From Saksenaea vasiformis B4078 (Eukaryota; Mucoromycota; Mucoromycetes; Mucorales; Saksenaeaceae): 21,855 nucleotides of DNA. The DNA is taken from positions 1-21,855 of the forward strand of contig JNDT01001481.1 of NCBI GenBank assembly GCA_000697055.1, given 5' to 3'. Position numbers and translations under genes: made by a program. Below are positions 9,504-18,945 of the stretch, in pieces (the first letter of the stretch is position 1; the number at the start of each line of letters is the position of its first letter). The notes beneath the pieces are model-generated. The model was not told the origin of the DNA. It searched no databases and saw only the letters and a list, made by a program, of their open reading frames with translations.

Positions 9504-11485
9504 TTACAAGCGAGGTCGGGAACCGACGGAGACGATATCGTCGTACAGAAGCGTTGTCAAGAAGTCGTCGTACTTCTGGCTGGTAACGCTTGATCCAAAG
9601 GCTTTCTTGGCAGCGTCGTATTTGGTAGAGCCATACTTGGGGCCAAGTTGTTGGCGCAGGCTGTTGATCTCTTCGTCCAAAAGTTGTGAAAGGTAGGCAG
9701 GGGTCACCGTCTTGCCCTCTGCAGTAACAGCCTTGTGACGGGCCCATTGCCACAATTGCGAACGAGAGATCTCGGCTGTAGCGGCATCTTCCATCAAATA
9801 GTTGATAGGGACGCAGCCAACGCCACGGAGCCAAGATTCCATATAGGCAAGACCAACGTGGATGTTGTCACGGATACCTTGTTCAGTGATAGCGCCCTTG
9901 AAGTTGATGTCCAAAAGATCAGTGTTCTTGACAACAACATCGTCTCGTCGGACGTGGATCTGGTTAGGCTGTGGCATGTGCTCGTTGAAAATGTCCATCG
10001 CTAACTTGACAAGGGCAGGATGGGCAACCCAGGTACCATCGTGACCAGCTGTGACCTCGCGCAACTTGTCTGCTGTGACCTTGGCCATGGCGGCATCGTT
10101 GGCCTTGGTGTCGTTCTTGATGGGGATCTGTGCAGCCATGCCACCCATGGCATGGACGCCTCGCTTGTGACAAGTCTGGATCAGAAGACGAACATAGGCA
10201 TCCATGAAAGGGACGGTCATCGTGACGACCGAACGGTCGGGCAAGACAAATTGTGGGTGTTCACGGAACTTCTTGATGAAAGAAAAGATGTAATCCCAAC
10301 GGCCACAGTTCAGACCAGATGAATGTTCGCGCAGCTCATAGATGATTTCGTCCATCTCGTAAGCAGCTGGAAGAGTTTCAATCAAAACGGTGCCTCGGAT
10401 GGTTCCACGGGGGATGTTAATCATATCTTGTGCACAGTTGAAGATGTCATTCCAAAGTCTGTTTTTTTTCAAAAGAAGAGCATATTAAAATCAATGGTTC
10501 TCATTTTAGAGTTATGCATTTTTTTTTTACCTGGCTTCCAAGTGAGATTCAATCTTGGGCAAATAGAAGTAAGGACCCTTGCCGCGCTTGATAAGTTCCT
10601 TTGCGTTGTGGAAGAAGAAGAGAGCAAAGTCAATGATACCAGCGGCAATAGGTTCACCATCAACAAGAACATGCTTTTCAACCATATGCCATCCTCTGGG
10701 TCTACATGCCAAAAAGAAAAAAAAAGGTAAGCTCATTGCCAATTGGTCCATGTCCCAAAACGGATTTCACGTGGAAGTGACACTTCTTGTTTCCACACAC
10801 ACAACCCCCCTTCATTCTCCTTCCTTCCCCTTCCGGTGCCTCCGCATTTTCCTGGTGACCTTTCCAAAAGAGGGAAATTTACCTAACAATTAGCGTTGCA
10901 AGCTTGCCGTCCTTTCGGAGAGAATATTTCTTGCCATTGGGATTAGCGAAATCGATTGTTTCGCGGACAGCGTCACGAAGATTGACTTGACCGCTGATCA
11001 TGTTATCCCACGTGGGGGCACTCGAATCTAATGAACAGAAAAAAAAAATAATGTGTTACATGCCTGATTGATTATGGCTCTTTTTTTTTTTTTTTATGCT
11101 AACCTTCAAAATCAGCCATGAAGGTAGAGGCACCAGAGTTCAAGGCATTAATGACCATCTTTCGGTCAACGGGGCCAGTAATTTCTACGCGACGATCTTG
11201 CAAACCAGGAGCAGGTGCAGCTGCACGCCAGTTGGGATCGTTGCGAATGTAGGCGGTCTCGGGCAAGAAATCAGGTAGAACACCACGGTCCAACTCTTGC
11301 TGACGATAGGCTCGAGTTTGCATCAATGTCTTGCGAGTAGGATTGAAAATACGCTGAAGAGTGGCGACAAACTGCAAGGCTTCAGGCGAAAGGATTTCAG
11401 CCTGAGCAGGAGTCACCGGGGCCAGAACGGCCACACCAGGGACAGAGGACTTGAGAAGACTGGGTGTTTGTGTTTGAAGAGACAT
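9504..11485 (-). CDS. MLS1: Malate synthase (glyoxylate cycle)
   Basis: Condenses acetyl-CoA with glyoxylate to malate, allowing growth on acetate, ethanol or fatty acids. Four exons (11104-11485, 10883-11027, 10531-10701, 9504-10458) total 1653 nt and encode 550 residues, the usual size of malate synthase A. The introns are 76, 181 and 72 bp. Signature blocks are [13 protein letters not shown] near residue 126 and RPRGWH (176-181) with the catalytic arginine. The Mg-binding E260 lies in LIETLPA, and D457 in [13 protein letters not shown] is the expected catalytic base. The C-terminus reads GSRPRL, so the last three residues are PRL. This is a weak or variant peroxisomal targeting signal rather than the usual SKL or SRL. 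The 181-bp second intron has a C-rich tract of about 60 bases. The start is the first ATG after a TATA box 63 bases upstream. Confidence 0.96.
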
Positions 11486-12606
11486 GCTGGTTGTTGTTGT
11501 TACGGTGAATGAGAAAAAGTTCTAGAAAATGAAAAAAGACTGTGGGGTATTTATACTAATTCAATTTGCCTCTCCCTTTGAAAGTGTGGAGAGATATGCC
11601 GGAAGGGCCGGTCTGGTGGAATGCGTGACGCTTCTTCCACCGTGTCAACTTTTTTTACGGCAGTTTCCTTGTGCATCACATGCTCCTGTTCATCATATTC
11701 ACATGCGAGCCGTCCAAAATACGGAGGAATACGCTTGTGGTTTTTCACCCTAGAACCTCCTTATAGAAACAAAGGCCACTTTTTTTTTCTCTTCTTTTCA
11801 ATTTACTGAGAGCACTAAAGAAACGTTTTTTAATTGATATAAATTGATAAAGATAACAAAGAAATAATATACTATCATTTTTTTGTACCTTTCCTTCATT
11901 GTGGGGTTTAATATAGCGACTGACGGGCGGAGGTATAATCATCTATCTTCATCCAACGAGATCAGTAAATTTAAATTCAAGTCCGTCCGTGAGATAGAAT
12001 GAAGCTTGATCGTTTATGGGTGGGTGCGTGATCTCATAGCGCGTTCTTGCTTATCGCACCAAAGGAGATGACTCATCAAAAAAGGAAATTGCTTACAGAA
12101 AAATCTGATTGGTGCACGTGAATTGTGGCTTGTTACATCCTACAAAAGGCAAAATTTTCTCGGGAACCGGTGAAAAGCACCTTTTCCCTCTTTTGTTTTG
12201 TAAGTACGTAAATAAACCGTTGTTCTCAGAAAAAAAAAGTTTTCTTCTTTTGGGTTATGCGTGTTTGTGTAATGAAAGATATTACTACGCAAGTTTCATT
12301 CGCATTTATACATGTTGGTTCTATATAACCATTCGTGTATACAAGCTATTCGCTTAGCGCTTGCAATATTAAACCTTCATGTTGGCTGTTTGAGGACTGG
12401 CACTTATTCACAGTGGTGTCGGACTATAGGTTGGCCTTCAACATTTCCTTTAGCTTAACTTTACAAAAGAATTCATACAAGAATGATAATAATAATAAAT
12501 ATACTTCTTCATGTACATCAAATATGACTTGGAACCAATGTGTGAGGTACAACTATGCTTATATATGGAAAGGGATGGATGATTGCTATAGCAAGCAAAA
12601 AGTAGC
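11486..12606. other. Malate synthase promoter and intergenic region
   Basis: No gene is supported here. The part next to 11486 is the malate synthase promoter, with a TATA box at 11548-11555. A CCG-N9-CGG inverted pair lies at 11710-11724, overlapping a TCC-N10-GGA spacing reminiscent of zinc-cluster activators of acetate genes such as FacB. That link is weak in a non-ascomycete. The remainder, to the 3' end of the ACR3 gene, is AT-rich and featureless. Confidence 0.45.
11548..11555 (-). promoter_or_regulatory. TATA box of malate synthase gene
   Basis: TATAAATA on the minus strand, 63 bases upstream of the malate synthase ATG at 11485. Position, orientation and match to the consensus all fit a core promoter. 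No other TATA-like element lies closer to the start. Confidence 0.6.
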
Positions 12607-14039
12607 TTACAAGTGACACGATTCTTCGTCCTTTCGCGATTTCCAGTTCAGTTTCTCCTTCAACAGCAATGCCACGTAGACAAGTACAATAAGCACTTAT
12701 AAATTCAATGGTTAGCACAAATCGGTTGTACTGTTTCTATTTGTCTAACGTACCTGGTACCTCGATCAGGGGACCCACCGTGGCGGCCAGCGCCTGCTCA
12801 GAATTAATGCCATACGTGCCGACTGCAACAGCAATGGCAAGTTCGAAATTGTTGCTAGCTGCAGTGAAAGCTTGAGTAACCACGAGTTCGTACGGAAATC
12901 CAACGGCCTTCAAAACAAAGAATGTGATAAAGAACATCAGGATGAAGTATACTAGCATGGGAACTATAACACGGAAAACTGATCCAATGTTGTCAACGAT
13001 TTGATGTCCTTGATTTGCAAACATGACCGTGATCGTATAAAGTAATCCGATAAGTGCAAGCGGCCCAAAGCGCGGCAAAAACATCGTATCATACCACACG
13101 TTGCCTTTGAGCCATCGTAAAGTGTATCGCGTGATGACGCCAGCTAAAAGAGGAATACCAAGGTAGATAAGGACAGATTGCGCCACCGGCCAGACCTCCA
13201 CATGAATATCGCTGCTTAAAGACGCTCCAAACCAGGACGGCACAATATTAATGAAAAGGATTGCATAAGGTGAGTACAGAGCAATCTGTAAAATAGAGTT
13301 GATGGCGACAAGAATGGCGCAATAATTGGGATCACCACCCGACAAGTGGTTCCAGATCATAACCATCGCAATGCATCTAACCCAATGCTGTGAGCTGCAA
13401 GAAGAGAAAAAAAATTTTTTTTTTCTCTAGATTTTTTACCTGGCTAGACCAACCATAATTACACCAGTACGAAATCCCGGCAAATCAGGTAATGTACCCC
13501 ACGCTAGCGCTGTCATGATGATAGGTCCAATGACCCAATTGATAAAGATCGAGACAGCTATTTGAAGCCAAATGTGTTTGTCGGATAGAATCAAAGGAAG
13601 TTTCTCATACTGCACTTTACATAGTACAGGGTACATCATGACAAGTAATCCAACAGCAATCGGCACTGACACTGATCCGAACTGGACCACGGCAAAAGCC
13701 GGTTGCACATTGGGTACATAATAGCCGATCAAGACACCAACAATCATCGCAAGAAGAATCCATACGATAAGAAATCGATCCAAAATATCCAATTGTTTAA
13801 CCAGCCCTAAGAAAAGGCAACTAACATTAACAACGACAAAGCTTCACCTTTTTTCGTGGCTTACTCGATCTGTCGATCTCTCTGTTTCTCTGGGAAAACG
13901 AGCCGGAGTCTTTGACGCAATAATCATAGTTGCACTCGGGTGTCCACCGACATACTGGCCTATCCGCACAGTAGTCGAATTTGCAGTCCTCAGACTTGTA
14001 ACATGGTTGCCCTTGGCAACTGTTTCCAGTGGATGCCAT
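12607..14039 (-). CDS. ACR3: ACR3-family arsenite efflux transporter with Cys-rich N-terminus
   Basis: Ten-helix plasma- or vacuolar-membrane carrier of the BASS superfamily that exports As(III), and in some members Sb(III). Four exons (13865-14039, 13440-13806, 12754-13376, 12607-12695) total 1254 nt and encode 417 residues; introns are 58, 63 and 58 bp. Family blocks include LDRFLIVWILLAM, FINWVIGP, GLARCIAMVMIWN with the conserved transport cysteine (C182), SNNFELAIAVAV (355-367) and GPLIEVPV near 382. The first 58 residues are unusual. Seven cysteines (8, 13, 19, 24, 30, 36, 41) include two copies of a C-x-[FY]-D-Y-C motif, and this stretch sits before the first membrane helix. The start at 14039 was chosen because the Cys-rich part begins immediately after it; an in-frame upstream ATG exists at 14153. 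It is divergently arranged with the arsenate reductase gene. Confidence 0.95.
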
Positions 14040-14118
14040 TAGGAAAAGTGAATGTGGAGAAAGAAATGAAAGACAAGAATGGAGACGAAACACCGCCTCC
14101 TCCTCCTCTTCGTTGCGG

Positions 14119-14126
14119 TATTTAAA
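14119..14126 (-). promoter_or_regulatory. TATA-like box of ACR3 gene
   Basis: TTTAAATA on the minus strand, about 80 bases from the ACR3 ATG at 14039. It is the only TATA-like element close to that start. An imperfect match to the consensus lowers confidence. Confidence 0.4.
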
Positions 14127-14254
14127 TCCAAACAACTCAAGAAACATCGTCATGAATGTGGTATAACTTGGCCCACGACTTTTTTCACAAAGAGAACAAC
14201 GTAGCGAGCGTTTGTGATAACATTAAAACGTTGATGCATGATAATCTTTTACCT

Positions 14255-14274
14255 GGTACCGCTGTGCGGTTACC
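14255..14274. promoter_or_regulatory. Imperfect palindrome, candidate operator of the arsenic gene pair
   Basis: GGTACCGC and GCGGTTACC face each other across a three-base spacer. The arms pair perfectly except for one extra base on the right. An ACCTG sequence precedes the left arm and overlaps the right arm, giving a short direct repeat as well. It lies about 215 bases upstream of the ACR3 start. The binding factor is unknown. Confidence 0.4.
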
Positions 14275-15065
14275 TGCTTAGTCATCCGGTTGATCGTCAT
14301 GACAGCAGGATAAATTAAATTATTTTGCTAGTAAGCCATCACCATTTCCTTGTGTTATGTATTTCCAGAGATGTTAGGATGATCACTGCAGTAGTTTGAC
14401 GTGCATTGCTTCTAATTCTTACCAACTGTATGTTGTCGGTATTCCAATACAGGGAGATGAATTCTTTTTTTCGTTGTAAATGGATATATGATCATCCGTG
14501 TACTAAATAATCTTTGCAGAGAGCACATCGCAGCTCTGCCAAAAATTGGTTCAATTATTTGCCAAATGCGTTTATCACGAGAGCAGCAACAAGAAAATCG
14601 TTATAACTTGAATTTATTTTGCAGCAACTTGCGTCTTCACCTAATCCATCAATTGCAGTAGTTAGTCGGTGTTGCACAGTAGACGTTGGATGTTCTAGAA
14701 TTCTGTGGAATTTTGAATAGATTGGGATGGCGTAAACGAGTAAGATTCACACCAAGCTAAGGATGCGATCAAAAGTTTGTTCAACTGTTTGGGCAACGTT
14801 TGCATTGCATGCAGATGTTCATATGTCAGTTCAACCTGCATCAGCAAGTAGTTTATCTACTTTCTCGCTTTTTTGATTAATGGTTATAACCGAGGGAGGT
14901 GGACACTTTCTTTATCATATTACACACAGGTACGCAGCCTGTTTCTAGGGTTTCCCTTTGGAGTGGGAAGTTTCAAATTGGTTTCAAGCGGCGCTGATGC
15001 GAGAGGAGAAAAAAAAACAAATGCCAACGAATGAACCTGAAAATCCGCACGTTTCTTTAACCGCG

Positions 15066-15470
15066 ATGCCTCGTCTCACGATTTTCCATAACCCAAATTG
15101 CACCAAATCTCGAAAATCTTTAGCGGTCTTGCAAGAGAACGAATCGAAAGACGGTGTCATACATTATGAACTGGAGGTGATCAAATATCGTGAGACTCCC
15201 CCTTCGGTTGAGGTGTTGCGTCAGCTGGTCGACTATCTCGGAATAGCCGACAAGGATGCATCCGCAAAGCCCTGGGATTATTTGTTACGCCCGGAAGCGC
15301 AAGGGAAGACAGCTTCATGGGAAGAGGCATTTGAGCTGATCCAGAAAGAGCCTGCGATGCTGGAACGTCCATTTGTCATTGACTGGGATCGTCACAAGGC
15401 TGTCTTGGGTCGACCGGATATTTCTGGTGTTGAAAACTTGGTGGCAGAACGGGTTCAGAGTACTGCTTGA
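15066..15470 (+). CDS. arsC: ArsC-type arsenate reductase (thioredoxin fold)
   Basis: Member of the ArsC/Spx thioredoxin-fold family, which in bacteria reduces arsenate to arsenite using glutaredoxin and glutathione. It is 134 residues in a single exon. The N-terminus LTIFHNPNCTKSRK carries the catalytic C12. The conserved arginines are R101 in ERPFVI and R116 in GRPD, matching R94 and R107 of the E. coli plasmid enzyme. Between them lies an alpha-helical insert with WDYLLRPEA. The start at 15066 has a purine at -3 and puts the catalytic cysteine where the family has it. In-frame ATGs at 14997 and 15021 would add 23 or 15 residues of unrelated sequence. Fungal arsenate reductases are usually Acr2 (Cdc25/rhodanese type), so this bacterial type next to ACR3 is notable. 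A redox-only Spx/YffB-like role is possible, but the neighbour argues for arsenate reduction. Confidence 0.85.
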   Translation: MPRLTIFHNPNCTKSRKSLAVLQENESKDGVIHYELEVIKYRETPPSVEVLRQLVDYLGIADKDASAKPWDYLLRPEAQGKTASWEEAFELIQKEPAMLERPFVIDWDRHKAVLGRPDISGVENLVAERVQSTA

Positions 15471-17146
15471 AAAACACATGACTCTTTTGTGCACATGTAT
15501 CATTTGATAAACCAGATTGTTGTGATAAGATCGTTCTTGTGATTTCTGGATCTGTAAGAGGGCTTATCGGCCTCGGTGTACTTCAAAAGGAAAAATTGTA
15601 CTCAAGAAAAGGATACAGCGATATCCTCAGATTCCTGTATGGGGGAGAGCATCATCGCTAACGAGATAGTAAGTCGTTCATTTATGGATACTTTCCCATG
15701 TCATTCAGGAATCTTTGAAGAAGCGAATGGCATCCCATGGGGGTACCAGCGCGCAGGTAACCCAGGCTCCTGTCCAGTTCTTCTCTTGACAGATTTTGAC
15801 GCTCATAAAGCTTTCTTTGATTGAACCCGAAGAAGGGTGAACACCTAATATAGTCATAATGGTCACTCTCGTGATTGATACTGTGACAACAGCAGAGGGA
15901 TCAGCATTAACTGTGGTTTCTTACGTGCTCCTCGGTTAGAACTCTTCCACGTTCTGTGTTTTTATTATTGCAATCACGTTACTTGTTATCCTGTCTGAGG
16001 TGCCGTATGCACCGCGAAAATTTCAAGACGGCATAACTTTATCCGAACTCACGTATACGAGGAGATTCAGTCTTGCACGATTAATCCGATATAAGAAACC
16101 TCGCTTTAATACTTTCCAGTGGCCCTCAATAAGCACCGCAGTTTTTCCAGAAGGGACGCGATGGGAAATAGAACTCCGAGCCCGTTGGTTCCACTTTTCA
16201 CATGTTGCCATGACCGGCACAGGCAGTGGTTGGGGATTATTACACGCTTCGCATAAATAGTATTGTTAAATCTCCATAAAACGCAATGTCTCCCTTGCAA
16301 AGGTAGTACTGTTCTCAGCTAATCAGTCTACTAGTTGCGTCAAGATTGAGCAACTGCAATAGTCATCTTCCCATCTCTGCATATAAAATAATATCGAAAC
16401 CGTTTCTTAATACACTCTTTGGTCCTTTGGTATGTTCTTTTTGTATGCTCTATTCGATTTGCTTTCTTAATCTTTTCGTATTCTATAGGTGTCGGATAAC
16501 CTGCGCAATTAAACCGCGTGCTTAAAGCACCCAGAGCAGGCCGCACCATTGGACCAAATGTGAGCCCATAAGAAAAATAGGCTGAGCCTACGTTGAGGTG
16601 CCCAGCTATGGATTGCAGTCAACGCAGATTCCCATGATTAGTTTTATGCCCGTGAAATTTTCGCGGTCCGTAGAGCACCTTCCTGTCTGACCCATCCCTG
16701 ATGTAGCGACCGTCATTTCCAACCGTTTTTACTCCAGCGGAAGCATCAACGTAGCTTCCCAATTTTCAGTCTCATCAGGAAGTGTATGTACGTCCCTCAG
16801 TAGCTTCTCTCACACGATTGTCCCCATTCCTAAGCTGATCTCCTTCCACCACACTAGATCGAGGTTTCTCCCTGCGCTTCTTTGACAAATACTAACTTCA
16901 CGAGGTCCAAAAGACGCTTGTACCGTATGCAAGGTTTACTGAACATCAAAAAATCGAGAGACCGAAAGTTTCCATGCATTTAGAGAATAGATAAACGTGC
17001 TCCGCAGAGACCCTTCTTCTGTCAGATCACATTTTAGACCATTTCAGATCATTTCACGGAAAAACCAGAGGTTGCCTATTTTCTTCTTTTTTCATTCTTT
17101 TCTTTTTACAAACAATGCATTGCTTTACAAAATGGAGATGATGTCT
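15471..17146. other. Region of coding-like fragments, possibly degenerate elements
   Basis: About 1.7 kb between arsC and the pyrophosphatase gene with no firm gene. On the plus strand, 15600-15837 has splice-like signals (donor after 15668, acceptor near 15707, donor after 15758, acceptor near 15790) around small open blocks ending in a stop. On the minus strand, 16340-16549 encodes a basic, Lys/Arg-rich stretch (IEYEKIKKANRIEHTKRTY) and 16023-16220 encodes another open block. None matches a family I know. The fragmented frames suggest a decayed mobile element or gene. Confidence 0.3.
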
Positions 17147-18511
17147 TTACAAGCTATGAGCGCTGATGAAGAACCACTTATCGATAGAGGGATCAATGGG
17201 GGCAGCAGGCTGGACATCCTCCTATAGAAATAGTAGACCAATTAACAACCGATATTTCTCCACTTTTTGCAGCAAAAACTTACAGCAGGGATCTCAGCGG
17301 CATCAGTACCGACATAGTAGGGGGAGCCCTCAACAGCAGTGTTAACGCTATAACAAGATTCAGTTATGGAACAAGCCCCCGCCACAGGAAAACCTACGCT
17401 TCGATATCCTTCTTGTCGGTGGTACCGTTGATCAAGTTCTTCCAGGCCTCATGGGTCTCGAGGATCACATCGGTGGCGTATTTCTACATCAGTGGGTAAG
17501 ATATCGTTGTATTATCTCCAACGGGTACTTTACCTTGTTCTTGGCCTCACCGCTGAAAGCGAAGACGTTCTCGGGCTTACCATCGGGAATCTTGTAGATG
17601 CGGAACCATTCGTTGGTGGCGCGGATAAGACCAGGAAGGTGCTTCTCAACATCCTCGATATCTACAAAGACATAAGTAACGGAGTCGTCGCGTGAATTGT
17701 TTAAAATTTACCGTTCAACTTGGGAGCCATGGGGTCATTCACGTCAATGGCGATAACCTTCCAGTCAGTCTCGCCTTCATCCAGAAGAGCCATAACACCA
17801 AGAACCTTGACTTGCTTGATCTGACCAACCGTGGCAACCTGTTCACCGATCTCAATGACATCGATAGGATCATTGTCACCACGAGCCTTGGTCTCGGTGT
17901 GCTGCTGGTTGGGGTCTTCCCAGGTCTATATCCATCCGTGCATGTAAGTCACGCTGCTCAGATGAATTCATGGCAAAGATTACGTACTTGGGGAAGAGCA
18001 CCATAGTTCCAGATGTAACCCTTATGGGGGAAGCAGTTGCGAACGTATCTCAACTTGCCCTTCTTGGTGTCTTGCTTGATAGGGTTGAAGGCATCCTCCT
18101 TGCTAATCTGTAAACCAATGATAAGTCATCTTACCTGACAGCTTTTTTTAATTCCTTATATCCTTCTTTACCTCAAGCTTGGCGTTGGTCCAACGGGGAA
18201 TCTCAACAATCATGTTGAACACGGTCTTTTCGGCATTAGCGAAAAGAGGGATGTCGTGGAAAGGGGAGGCGGGGATACCATCCTTTTCTATCAACATAAC
18301 GCGTCAATACTCAGTAGATTGCAGTCGCTATGCAATACATCAAGCCATGGTACGAGGGAAAACACGATGTTACGTCCTTTCCCGTCATCACCATCCGATC
18401 ATCGAGAGATTGACCGAAAGCGCATCAGCTCATAGAGAAGTACTTACCGAAGTAGACACGGTATTCAAGGGTGTTGGGAGCACCAACTTGACGGGTTTTG
18501 TATTCAGCCAT
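17147..18511 (-). CDS. IPP1: Inorganic pyrophosphatase (family I, cytosolic)
   Basis: Hydrolyses pyrophosphate to phosphate and so pulls biosynthetic reactions forward; an essential Mg-dependent enzyme. Eight exons (18448-18511, 18172-18287, 17988-18107, 17712-17925, 17534-17661, 17398-17483, 17284-17347, 17147-17221) total 867 nt and encode 288 residues, one more than yeast Ipp1. Introns are 160, 64, 62, 50, 50, 50 and 62 bp. Family blocks are [47 protein letters not shown] and the signature [12 protein letters not shown] with metal ligands D117, D119 and D122. [19 protein letters not shown] carries D149 and D154. The C-terminal [11 protein letters not shown] shows no targeting signal, so the protein is expected in the cytosol. 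C-ending codons are frequent, as in highly expressed fungal genes. Confidence 0.97.
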
Positions 18512-18945
18512 GATATAAATGTAGGAAGAAGAGAAAAGAAATCATAGGCCAGGGGCGGTTGCCATTTTTAAACGGAAATCAACGTTTGCTGAGATTTTAC
18601 GTTGCAGATGTCAGCAATGACGTCAGCGCACGATATACGATGTTTGTTTCTTCGATTTGAACAATTCAAAAGCGTTCTCTCTGTTCCACTATCTGAAAGC
18701 AAGCGCGATGTGCATAAGAGATACAAGTGGAAGCTCTCTAACTACCCGTTCCTAGTAAGGGAAAGATGTGCCACGCACAGGAAGTGAGAACCCGATTTCG
18801 GAACTGTAATAAACATTGAGTAGAGTAGCCAATGATAACAGTGTGATAGAGATGAGCTGCCCTAAGTTTCGCATCGCTTCAGTAGAGGTGTTAATGATGC
18901 CATTATTTTAATTCCCGACACTCATTTCATGATGACAAGTTTAAA
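18512..18945. other. Intergenic region upstream of pyrophosphatase
   Basis: About 430 bases between the start of the pyrophosphatase gene (reading left) and a possible gene reading right from 18946. It should hold the pyrophosphatase promoter. I see no clear TATA box, repeat or open frame of interest. Confidence 0.4.

Larger units (their letters stand above)
14040..15065. promoter_or_regulatory. Shared divergent promoter region of ACR3 and ArsC
   Basis: About 1 kb between the two head-to-head arsenic genes, with no gene seen in it. A TTTAAATA box on the minus strand (14119-14126) is about 80 bases upstream of the ACR3 start. A strong imperfect palindrome lies at 14255-14274. A weaker hairpin with GCAGAG/CTCTGC arms lies near 14516-14539. 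Arsenic-responsive control from this region is inferred from gene order, not shown by a known operator. Confidence 0.5.

Noticed and set aside
11099..11278. Plus-strand open frames opposite malate synthase exons
   Set aside because: They are shadows of the conserved minus-strand exons and carry no recognisable domain.
14958..15065. Upstream extension of arsC from a TTG or from ATGs at 14997 and 15021
   Set aside because: The added residues have no counterpart in the family and the ATG at 15066 has the better start context; the longer forms cannot be fully excluded.
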